From NCBI GenBank assembly GCA_902482615.1, contig CABTAA010000056.1, positions 1-9,038 of the forward strand: a stretch of 9,038 nt of DNA. The letters run 5' to 3'. The notes under the pieces were generated by a model. That model was not told the DNA's origin and searched no databases. It worked only from the letters and a program-made list of their open reading frames with translations. Made by a program: the position numbers and the translations under genes. Positions 1 through 5,868 of this stretch are shown here, in pieces. The DNA is from an uncultured Collinsella sp. GTDB taxonomy: Bacteria > Actinomycetota > Coriobacteriia > Coriobacteriales > Coriobacteriaceae. How positions within the stretch are numbered: the first letter of the stretch is position 1; the number at the start of each line of letters is the position of its first letter.

Positions 1-1161
1 GCCGACGAGGCTGACGAGACCGAAGCTGAAGAGGCCGACGCTGACGCCAACGCCGACGAGCCCGAGCCTGCGGCCCCCACCGCTCCGCGCTCGCACACTT
101 TTACGTACACGGTAACCGAGACCGGCAGCGCCCCTGGCGTGACTAACGATGCCAACGCCACGCGCAAGGTTTCCTATACCGTGACTGACGACGGCACCGG
201 ACATCTGAGCGTCAAGCGCGAAGGCGACGACGGTGCTGCCTTCACGTTCACCAACACCTACAGCGTGGCGCCTACCGATTCTTTCGTGACCGATCAGGTC
301 AAGACGGTCAAGCGTCTGACCGGACGCGACCTTGCAGCTGGCGAGTTCACGTTTGATCTGTTCGAGGACGGCGTGGTTGTCGCTAGCGGCGCCAACGACG
401 CCAACGGCACTGTGACACTGAGCCCGATCCGCTACGAGGCACCCGGCACGCACACGTACACGCTGCGCGAGGCTTGCCCCAACGCGCTCGGCCTGTACAA
501 GGGCGTCACCTATGACGGCACGACCTACACCGTCGTGACCACCGTTTCCGACAACGGCGACGGCACGCTGACCGCGACGCACAAGCTCGAGGGAACCATC
601 GAGTCGGCTGGCTTTACCAACAAGTATCACGCCATGCCCACGCAGGTCTCCATCGGCGCCATCAAGGTGCTCGAGGGACGCGAGCTCAAAAAGGACGAGT
701 TTAGCTTTAAGCTCGTTGGCGAGGGCATCGAGTCCACCGTCACCAACGATGCCGACGGTAAGATCAGCTTTGACAAGTTTGAGTACGACGAGCCCGGTAC
801 GCACGTCTACGCCATCAGCGAGGTCAAGGGCGACGAGGCCGGTATGACCTACGACAAGTCCGTCTTTACCGCGACCGTTAACGTGGTCGATGACGGTGAG
901 GGTAACCTCAAGGCGAGCGTCGCCTTTGCCAAGGGCGACAAGAGCGTCGAGGGTATCGTGTTCAACAACACGTACAAGAAGCCCGAGACTCCTACGCCTA
1001 CGCCCGATTCCGGCACGCCCAAGACCGTGACGAACATCGTCAAGACGGTCAAGGGTTTCCTGCCCACTACGGGTGACCAGCAGGCCGCTGCGCTGCTCAT
1101 GGCATTTGTCATCGCCATGACCGGCGTCGGAGCCCTGGTCTGGGGTATCCGTAAGCGCTAG
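1..1161 (+). CDS. LPXTG-anchored surface protein with Spy0128/FctA-type isopeptide domains (5' partial)
   Basis: The reading frame is open from base 1, so the N-terminus and signal peptide lie upstream; the GTG at 139 is internal. I see the end of one domain and two complete domains of the Spy0128/FctA pilin type. Candidate isopeptide residues are Lys at 310-312 with Asn at 619-621 and Glu at 469-471 (YTLRE, FTNKY), then Lys at 664-666 with Asn at 967-969 and Glu at 820-822 (IKVLEGR, YAISE, FNNTY). The first domain keeps Glu at 118-120 and Asn at 253-255. A Pro/Thr linker follows, then the sortase signal LPTTG (1060-1074), a hydrophobic helix and a terminal RKR, the standard cell-wall sorting order. 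The family forms Lys-Asn bonds that stiffen pilins and adhesins. The likely role is a wall-attached adhesin or pilus subunit. The first 30 or so residues are an unusual Ala/Asp/Glu run. The family call is firm; the ligand is unknown. Confidence 0.9.
   Translation, partial: ADEADETEAEEADADANADEPEPAAPTAPRSHTFTYTVTETGSAPGVTNDANATRKVSYTVTDDGTGHLSVKREGDDGAAFTFTNTYSVAPTDSFVTDQVKTVKRLTGRDLAAGEFTFDLFEDGVVVASGANDANGTVTLSPIRYEAPGTHTYTLREACPNALGLYKGVTYDGTTYTVVTTVSDNGDGTLTATHKLEGTIESAGFTNKYHAMPTQVSIGAIKVLEGRELKKDEFSFKLVGEGIESTVTNDADGKISFDKFEYDEPGTHVYAISEVKGDEAGMTYDKSVFTATVNVVDDGEGNLKASVAFAKGDKSVEGIVFNNTYKKPETPTPTPDSGTPKTVTNIVKTVKGFLPTTGDQQAAALLMAFVIAMTGVGALVWGIRKR
1060..1161 (+). other. Cell-wall sorting signal (LPTTG, membrane helix, RKR tail)
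   Basis: LPTTG is encoded at 1060-1074. It is followed by D-Q-Q, about 20 hydrophobic residues and the basic tail GIRKR before the TAG stop at 1159-1161. A class A or pilin sortase would cut between Thr and Gly and join the protein to the cell wall or to a pilus. No sortase gene is in the window. Confidence 0.92.
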
Positions 1162-1173
1162 GCACGTCGACAG

Positions 1174-1199
1174 CGCCCGGGGCCAAAAGGCCCCGGGCG
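1174..1199 (+). terminator. GC hairpin just after the surface protein gene
   Basis: An 11-bp perfect stem (CGCCCGGGGCC at 1174-1184 against 1189-1199) closes on an AAAA loop, 12 bases after the stop codon. No T-run follows, so it may stabilise the mRNA 3' end or act together with the next hairpin rather than terminate alone. Confidence 0.5.
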
Positions 1200-1236
1200 G
1201 CCGGTAGGGCTAAATCCCGACCTACTCCTACCCCCA

Positions 1237-1277
1237 GCCGCCACGGAGGCATCTCCCTCCTCCGTGGCGGCACTTTT
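1237..1277 (+). terminator. Rho-independent terminator of the surface protein gene
   Basis: A perfect 13-bp stem (GCCGCCACGGAGG at 1237-1249 with its complement at 1259-1271) has a 9-nt loop and is followed by ACTTTTG. The T-run sits 3' on the plus strand only, so it serves the upstream gene. It is stronger as an intrinsic terminator than the hairpin at 1174-1199. Confidence 0.75.
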
Positions 1278-1294
1278 GTGCGTTGGGGAGGAGG

Positions 1295-1462
1295 GCACGC
1301 CACGAAACCGGCCCATCTACTACGTTTAGCTCCTTACCCCCAACCATGCCGAAAAGCGCGAAAACAAAACCGCAGGTAGAACGCCTGCGGTTTTGTTCAA
1401 AACGAAGGTATGGTCAGGGGTGTCGAGTCAAACGTAGTAGATGGGCCGATTTCGTGGCGGGC
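1295..1462. repeat. Long imperfect palindrome, copy 1
   Basis: The outer arms 1299-1327 and 1430-1458 match as reverse complements at 28 of 29 positions, the exception being a C/A pair that becomes G-U in a minus-strand transcript. The inner part (1335-1428) forms an apical stem in which 14 bases from AACAAAACCGCAGG meet CCTGCGGTTTTGTT perfectly around a 7-nt loop. Between them CCATGCC faces GGTATGG. The core aligns without gaps to that of 1551-1702. It carries no recognisable coding potential. It could be a MITE-like element or a structured RNA. Confidence 0.85.
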
Positions 1463-1467
1463 ACCGT

Positions 1468-1507
1468 CAAATGATCCCCCGGGGACTGAGGGAAACGGGT
1501 CATCTTG
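1468..1507. repeat. Small imperfect dyad between the two palindromes
   Basis: CAAATGATCCC at 1468-1478 faces GGGTCATCTTG at 1497-1507, matching as an inverted repeat with one shifted base on each side. A CCCCGGGG palindrome lies inside at 1477-1484. It may be a separate small repeat, the remnant of another element, or chance in GC-rich DNA. Confidence 0.35.
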
Positions 1508-1548
1508 GTTTCACGAGGCTTGCGGAGGCGCTCGTACAGGGCCGTCCG

Positions 1549-1697
1549 AAAAAACTATGCCGGTTTACGGGGCCGGATTCCGAATCCCCAACCATGCCGA
1601 TATCTGTGGAAATAAAACCGCAGGTAGACGAGCTGTCATTTTGCAGAAAACGCGGGTATGGATGGGGGTCCTGAGTTTAGCCCCGTAAACCGGCATA
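1549..1697 (-). terminator. Probable terminator of the kinase-regulator operon, made by palindrome copy 2
   Basis: Read on the minus strand, the 18-bp stem of copy 2 is followed by TAG and then TTTTTT (the A-run at 1549-1554). That is the layout of an intrinsic terminator with a very large structured loop, about 67 bases past the response regulator stop. The plus-strand side also ends in a short T-run (1699-1702), so it may work in both directions. The loop is far longer than usual, so this is an inference. Confidence 0.45.
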
Positions 1698-1702
1698 CTT
1701 TT
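1551..1702. repeat. Long imperfect palindrome, copy 2
   Basis: Arms TATGCCGGTTTACGGGGC (1556-1573) and 1680-1697 are perfect reverse complements over 18 bases, and extend to AAAA/TTTT beyond one C/C mismatch. The core 1583-1676 aligns without gaps to 1335-1428, at about 67 identical positions of 94 by my hand count. Its apical stem is poorer than in copy 1, so this copy looks partly decayed there. The arms are unlike those of copy 1, although each copy is self-complementary. Confidence 0.85.
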
Positions 1703-1763
1703 GAAATGGCATTAAATCGGTAGCATCCATTTTGCTATGCCGGAGCGGTTGGCCGTTGGGTAA

Positions 1764-2393
1764 TTACCCTCGCAGATAGGCGATGGCGATTTGGGTGCGG
1801 TTACGTAGCCCCATTTTGGCTAGGATTGAGCTGATGTGGTTGCGCACCGTGCCTTCTCCCATATAAGCCGTGGCGGCAATCTCCTTGTTGTCGAGGCCGC
1901 GGGCGATGAGCTCTGCGACTTCGAACTCGCGGTCGGTCAGGCTGGCGAAGGCCGCAGGCCGGCGAGGCGTGTCTACCTTGTTGCCCATCCCGTCAAAGTC
2001 AACATCCTCGATTGCCTTGCCCTCGAGCACACGCTTGCCAGCCATGACCTGCGCCAACGCCGGTGAAATGGCGGCGACATCGGTTTTGATCAGATAACCG
2101 TGGGCGCCCAGCTTGAGCGCCGACACAATGTACTCGTCATCCGAGAACGTCGTCAGAAACACCACGCGCGCCGCAGGGTCGTGCTCAAGGATCTCGCGCG
2201 CGGCCGAAAGGCCGTCGCGTCCCGGCATCTGGATGTCGAGCAGCGCAATATCGGGTGCGTGCTCGGCGTAGAGCGCCACCGCATCGTTGCCGTTGGCACC
2301 GGTGCCCACCACTTCGATCTGCGGCTGGGCGCCCAAGATAATCTTGAGCGAATCGACCACCAAGCGGTCGTCGTCGACAACGATGAGCCTCAT
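1764..2393 (-). CDS. NarL/FixJ-family response regulator
   Basis: The product is 209 aa, the normal length for the family. It has an N-terminal receiver domain (about 1-120) with acidic residues DDD at 7-9, phosphoacceptor Asp53 (LLDIQMPG), Thr81 (FLTTF) and Lys103 (YLIKT). The C-terminal LuxR-type helix-turn-helix (about 148-206) contains LTDREFEVAELIARGLDNKEIA and GTVRNHISSILAKMGL, written here as family hallmarks. Phosphorylation by the kinase would promote dimer binding to target promoters. Its ATG (2391-2393) overlaps the kinase TGA in an ATGA, which implies translational coupling. The most likely target is the divergent control region at 3536-3732, and so the exporter operon. Start and family are firm; the target is inferred from position. 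Confidence 0.95.
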   Translation of the reverse strand: MRLIVVDDDRLVVDSLKIILGAQPQIEVVGTGANGNDAVALYAEHAPDIALLDIQMPGRDGLSAAREILEHDPAARVVFLTTFSDDEYIVSALKLGAHGYLIKTDVAAISPALAQVMAGKRVLEGKAIEDVDFDGMGNKVDTPRRPAAFASLTDREFEVAELIARGLDNKEIAATAYMGEGTVRNHISSILAKMGLRNRTQIAIAYLRG

Positions 2394-3535
2394 CGGCCCT
2401 CATCTCCTTGCTGTTTGGGAACGGTGGCAAACACACGCCAGCCGCCGGCGCCGGCACGCGGGCCGGCGGTGAAGGTGCCGCCAAGCGCCTCGATGCGCTC
2501 GCGCATGGAGGCGAGCCCCATGCCCTCCGCGGTGCCGCGGCCGCTTGCTTGGACCTCACCCACGCCATCGTCGGTAACAATGAGCTGGTAAAACGACGGA
2601 TGCTCCATGCACCGTACGGTGACGGTCTGGGCGCAAGCGTGGCGCATGGTATTGGAGAGCGCTTCGCGCAGGACCGCTGCAAAGCAGTTAGCGACGTTTG
2701 CGGGCGCATGTTCGGCCATAACTTCAAGCTCAATCTGCGGGCCGCCGTCCGAGCGTGTGCCTTCGACAATGCGTTCGAGCTGCACGGAAAGGTCGACGGC
2801 GTTGTCGTTGAGCGCGTGGACGCTGGTGCGCACAAGCTGGAGCGCCTCGTCAACCGTGCGTTTAACGTCGGCGAAATCGGCGGCGACGCCAGGTTCGTCG
2901 GCGTGGACCACGCGTAGGGCTTCGGCCTGCAGTGAGGCGCGCGTGAGCTGGTGCCCGACGTTATCGTGGATCTCGCGCGCGATGCGGGCGCGTTCGGCGA
3001 GCGTCGCGAGCTCGACTTCGTAGTCCTGGCGATCGGCAAGATCGCGGTTGCGCGCCTCGAGCGCGAGGGCTCGTTCCTGCAGCTCGTCGCGGGTGCGGCG
3101 CATGCGCCGCTGCTCGCGCTCCAACTGGGCGGTGCGTAGCGATAGCAAGGTGGCGGCAACCGAAAGGATGGCGGTCAGCAGGAGCGTTCGTGCGGTAAGC
3201 GCATCGGCGCGAAGGTCCGCGACGAGCGCAAAGGCAAAGACGGAGCCAATGCCCAACGCGACCCAGGCGTGCTCGCGGCGCACGCGTCGCGCGATGTCAT
3301 AGAGAGCGAGAGGCGCAAACGGCACAAACGGCGGTATGAAGACGGCCGCGATGATGTAGACGTAGCTCGCGGCCTCGCTTGCGCGGCGCGCGTGTTCCTC
3401 CTGTGCGACCTCGGCCAGCGAGGTGGCAATAACGCCAAGGCAAAACGCCGCGACCATGCGGGCATCCACAGCAAGACCCATGGCGGCCGCAATACAGCAC
3501 GCCAGCACGATCGATTTGTCGAAAAGCCTGTTCAT
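2390..3535 (-). CDS. Sensor histidine kinase, DesK/NarX-like (HisKA_3)
   Basis: The 381-aa product from the ATG at 3533-3535 has about five membrane helices in residues 8-133 with no large external domain, then a coiled-coil linker (about 135-180). The dimerisation box ARIAREIHDNVGHQL gives phospho-acceptor His190. The ATPase domain has Asn295 (REALSNTMRHA), DDGVG at 322-326 and GMGLASM at 339-345. This is the HisKA_3 plus HATPase_c type that pairs with NarL-type regulators. The lack of a sensing domain suggests detection within the membrane, as in DesK and in kinases that sense membrane-active compounds. An in-frame ATG at 3697 would add 54 Arg-rich residues and cross the divergent promoter region; I reject it because the hydrophobic start at 3535 fits the family and has a -10 box next to it. 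Confidence 0.93.
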   Translation of the reverse strand: MNRLFDKSIVLACCIAAAMGLAVDARMVAAFCLGVIATSLAEVAQEEHARRASEAASYVYIIAAVFIPPFVPFAPLALYDIARRVRREHAWVALGIGSVFAFALVADLRADALTARTLLLTAILSVAATLLSLRTAQLEREQRRMRRTRDELQERALALEARNRDLADRQDYEVELATLAERARIAREIHDNVGHQLTRASLQAEALRVVHADEPGVAADFADVKRTVDEALQLVRTSVHALNDNAVDLSVQLERIVEGTRSDGGPQIELEVMAEHAPANVANCFAAVLREALSNTMRHACAQTVTVRCMEHPSFYQLIVTDDGVGEVQASGRGTAEGMGLASMRERIEALGGTFTAGPRAGAGGWRVFATVPKQQGDEGR

Positions 3536-3541
3536 ATGGGT

Positions 3542-3547
3542 ATTGTA
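3542..3547 (-). promoter_or_regulatory. -10 box for the kinase operon, probably giving a leaderless mRNA
   Basis: The minus strand reads TACAAT, then six bases (ACCCAT), then the ATG of the kinase. Transcription starting about seven bases past the -10 would begin at the A of the start codon. No Shine-Dalgarno sequence is visible before this ATG. Leaderless mRNAs are common in actinobacteria. I see no good -35 at 17 bp. Confidence 0.55.
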
Positions 3548-3718
3548 CGCGAAGCCGCGCGTGGTGGAGGGACCGCCTACGCAACCGTGACATTCCTCCC
3601 GCGCGGCAAATCGGGGACGTCGGCAGACCGTGCGACCAAGCCCCACACTCGTGACAAAGCTCACTGGCGCGTGCCGGCGGCTCCTGCGATGATGCAATCA
3701 TGCCGGGCCGCAATCAAC

Positions 3719-3725
3719 AGAAGGG
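3719..3725 (+). promoter_or_regulatory. Ribosome binding site that sets the exporter ATPase start
   Basis: AGAAGGG lies 7 bases before the ATG at 3733. The other in-frame ATG at 3700 has no such site, so 3733 is preferred. The protein from 3733 begins MTDIVHVENLVKRY, the usual opening of an ABC ATPase. Confidence 0.6.
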
Positions 3726-3732
3726 CCGCCTC

Positions 3733-4671
3733 ATGACAGACATCGTCCACGTCGAAAACCTCGTCAAGCGCTACGACGATCTTATCGCGCTCGACCACTT
3801 TAACCTGAGCATCGCCCCCGGCGAGATCTTTGGCCTGCTGGGCCCCAACGGCTCGGGCAAGACCACGTCCATCAACTGTATTCTGCAGCTGCTTGCCTAC
3901 GACAAAGGCACCATCGAGCTGTTCGGCGAACCCATGACGCCCGCCCGCTATGACCTCAAGCGCCGCATCGGCGTGGTGCCGCAGCAGGTGGCGGTGTTCG
4001 ACGAGCTTACGGTGCGCGAGAACATCGACTATTTCTGCAGCCTCTACGTTAACGACCGCAAGCGCCGCCGCGCGCTGGTGGACGAGGCGATCGACTTTGT
4101 CGGGCTGGGCGACTTTGCCAAGTTCCGCCCCGGCAAGCTCTCGGGCGGCCTGGCGCGTCGCCTCAACATCGCCTGCGGTATCGCGCACAAGCCCGAGCTC
4201 ATCTTCTTTGACGAGCCCACGGTGGCGGTCGACCCGCAGAGCCGCAACGCCATCCTGGAGGGCATCTGCCGCCTGCGCGACGAGGGCGCCACGGTGGTGT
4301 ATACCAGCCATTACATGGAGGAAGTCGAGCAGATTTGCAGCCGCATCATGATCATGGACGGCGGACGTGTGCTGGCGCAGGGCACCAATGACGAGCTCAA
4401 ACGCATGATTCAAATGGGCGAGCGCGTGACTGTCGAGGTCGGCGCCGTCGAGACCGCCACGGTCGAGCGGCTGCGCGCCCTCGAGCACGTGCTTTCGGTT
4501 GAGCTGTCCGGCGGCGAGCTCGTCTGCACCTGCGAAGCGAGCCCGCACAATTTGGTCGACATCCTCGACACGCTGCGCGCCGCCGATGTGGCGCCCGGCC
4601 GCGTGTGGAGCGAGCCGCCGACCCTCAACGACGTGTTCCTCGAGATCACCGGCCGCGAGCTGCGCGACTAG
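3733..4671 (+). CDS. ABC-2-type exporter, ATP-binding subunit
   Basis: The product is 312 aa, typical of DrrA/CcmA-like exporter ATPases with a C-terminal extension. Motifs in order are Walker A GPNGSGKT (37-44), Q-loop around Gln84-85, signature LSGGL (136-140), Walker B LIFFDEP (156-162) and H-loop His193 (YTSHYMEE). The C-terminal 90 residues (VTVEVGAVETATVERL to the WSEPPTLNDVFLEITGREL end) are the usual tail of this subfamily. It would power export by the two permeases that follow. The signature ends in Leu where Gln or Met is commoner, and the D-loop region reads VAVD; both are tolerated in this group. It is the first gene of the operon and runs divergently from the kinase gene. It corresponds by layout to LnrL of B. 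subtilis LnrJKLMN; orthology is not shown. Confidence 0.95.
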   Translation: MTDIVHVENLVKRYDDLIALDHFNLSIAPGEIFGLLGPNGSGKTTSINCILQLLAYDKGTIELFGEPMTPARYDLKRRIGVVPQQVAVFDELTVRENIDYFCSLYVNDRKRRRALVDEAIDFVGLGDFAKFRPGKLSGGLARRLNIACGIAHKPELIFFDEPTVAVDPQSRNAILEGICRLRDEGATVVYTSHYMEEVEQICSRIMIMDGGRVLAQGTNDELKRMIQMGERVTVEVGAVETATVERLRALEHVLSVELSGGELVCTCEASPHNLVDILDTLRAADVAPGRVWSEPPTLNDVFLEITGRELRD

Positions 4672-4680
4672 GGGGCAGTC

Positions 4681-5868
4681 ATGTTCAACACCATCATCAC
4701 CACGGTCAAGACGCTGCTGCGCCGGCCGAGTACGTGGGTCTGGGGCGCTCTCTTTCCCGTCGCGCTTTCCACGATGTTCATGTTTATGTTTGCGAATCTG
4801 AGCTCCGACGGCAAGATCGACCCGGTGCCGGTTGCCGTCGTGGCGGACGAGGCTTGGGACGCCTCGACCTTTAAGGACGTGGCGACGTCGCTTGCCAAGG
4901 AAGGCGACGATCAGCTGCTCGAGATCCACGAGCTCGACGACGCAGCCGATGCGAACCGTGCGCTTAAGGCCGGCGAGGTTGCGGGCATCTATGCGGTCGA
5001 CGACGCAGGCGTACCCAAGCTCACACTGCTATCGAGTTACGACAGCTCACGTGCGAGTACGGTGCTCACCGACCGCAGCATCCTGGATACGGTGGCAAGC
5101 TCGTATACACAAAATGCAGAGCTCATGCGCCAGATTGCCCAGGACAACCCGGCTGCCCTTGCCGACCCGGAGGCGGTTGCGCGCGCCCTGTCGCTCGAGG
5201 GCGGAACCCGCCGCGTAAGCCTGACGCGCACTACGCCCGATGGCACGGTCATCTACTATTACGCGCTTTTTGGTCTGGTGGCGATGATGTCTGCCGAGTT
5301 TGCCGCTTTGAGCGTCGTCGACCTGCAGCCCAATCTGTCGGGCCTTGGCGCGCGCCGCTGCGTGGGCGGCCTTTCCAAGACGGCGTCGCTTGCCGGTATC
5401 TTTGTGGGCTCGTGGCTGGTTTCCTTTGCCTCGATGACGATCGCGATCGGCTACGTGCGCCTGGTCGTGGGCGTCGACTTTGGCGGGCGCGAGGGGCTGT
5501 GTCTGGTGGGTGGCGCCGTGTCCGCGCTTGCCGCCACGGGCCTGGGATTCTTTGTGGGCACGCTTCCCGTTAAGGGCGGCAAAGCGTCCAAGTCGGGCAT
5601 CCTCACGGGCTTTGCTACCACGTGCGCCCTGTTCGCCGGCCTCTACGGCGAACCGGCGATGGCGCTTGCCGATGACGTCGCCCGCGCCTGTCCGGCCGAG
5701 TGCTGGCTCAACCCCGTCAAGCTTATCTGCGACATGTTCAACCGCCTGTATTTCTTTGAGGACCTGGGACCTTCTGCCGTTCGCGCCGGCGCGCTGGTCC
5801 TTATGGCGCTGCTGTTCGTTGCCGCTGCCACGCTGATCTTTGGAAGGAGTCGCTATGAGCACCTTTAA
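4681..5868 (+). CDS. ABC-2-type exporter permease, subunit 1
   Basis: The 395-aa product has the ABC-2 permease plan: a short basic N-terminus, one membrane helix (about 19-39), an external domain of about 150 residues, then five or so helices (about 190-213, 235-262, 272-293, 305-323, 366-387). The segment CWLNPVKLICDMFNRLYFFE at 341-360 resembles the re-entrant loop region before the last helix. It starts 9 bases after the ATPase stop, preceded by a GGGGG run as ribosome binding site, so it is cotranscribed. With the next gene it should form a heterodimeric channel. The substrate is unknown; LnrM/LnrN-like lipid or polyene export is the closest comparison from the gene set. Confidence 0.9.
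   Translation: MFNTIITTVKTLLRRPSTWVWGALFPVALSTMFMFMFANLSSDGKIDPVPVAVVADEAWDASTFKDVATSLAKEGDDQLLEIHELDDAADANRALKAGEVAGIYAVDDAGVPKLTLLSSYDSSRASTVLTDRSILDTVASSYTQNAELMRQIAQDNPAALADPEAVARALSLEGGTRRVSLTRTTPDGTVIYYYALFGLVAMMSAEFAALSVVDLQPNLSGLGARRCVGGLSKTASLAGIFVGSWLVSFASMTIAIGYVRLVVGVDFGGREGLCLVGGAVSALAATGLGFFVGTLPVKGGKASKSGILTGFATTCALFAGLYGEPAMALADDVARACPAECWLNPVKLICDMFNRLYFFEDLGPSAVRAGALVLMALLFVAAATLIFGRSRYEHL
5842..5849 (+). promoter_or_regulatory. Ribosome binding site inside the end of permease 1
   Basis: GGAAGGAG ends 5 bases before the ATG at 5855. It lies within the last codons of permease 1, so translation of the two subunits is probably coupled. It decides for ATG 5855 over the upstream TTG at 5840. 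Confidence 0.75.

Larger units (their letters stand above)
1162..1763. other. Non-coding stretch between convergent genes
   Basis: This stretch separates the 3' end of the surface protein gene (+) from the 3' end of the response regulator gene (-). The short frames inside it have no recognisable domains and run across inverted repeats, so I do not call genes. It holds two GC-rich hairpins (1174-1199 and 1237-1271), a large palindrome (1295-1462), a small dyad (1468-1507) and a second large palindrome (1551-1702). From 1703 to 1763 I see nothing more than a further ATGCCGG word near 1737. Confidence 0.8.

Noticed and set aside
1283..1688. Short plus-strand frames across the palindromes
   Set aside because: They cross both inverted repeats, have no ribosome binding site and no family resemblance.
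2185..3159. Minus-strand frame of 324 codons overlapping kinase and regulator
   Set aside because: It is out of frame with the kinase and regulator, which carry all the expected motifs; the translation is Arg/Ser/Pro-rich without a fold.
3536..3697. Extended start for the kinase at 3697
   Set aside because: The added 54 residues are Arg-rich and non-hydrophobic and would cover the divergent promoter region; the ATG at 3535 gives a normal membrane start with a -10 box beside it.
3700..3732. Upstream start (ATG 3700) for the exporter ATPase, possibly leaderless
   Set aside because: A weak GATGAT box lies before it, but there is no -35, and AGAAGGG correctly placed before 3733 is better evidence.
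3661..4929. Long 422-codon minus-strand open frame opposite the exporter ATPase
   Set aside because: It is rich in His, Arg, Ala and Asp, has no domain, and runs antisense to a gene with complete ABC motifs; GC-rich codon bias alone opens such frames.
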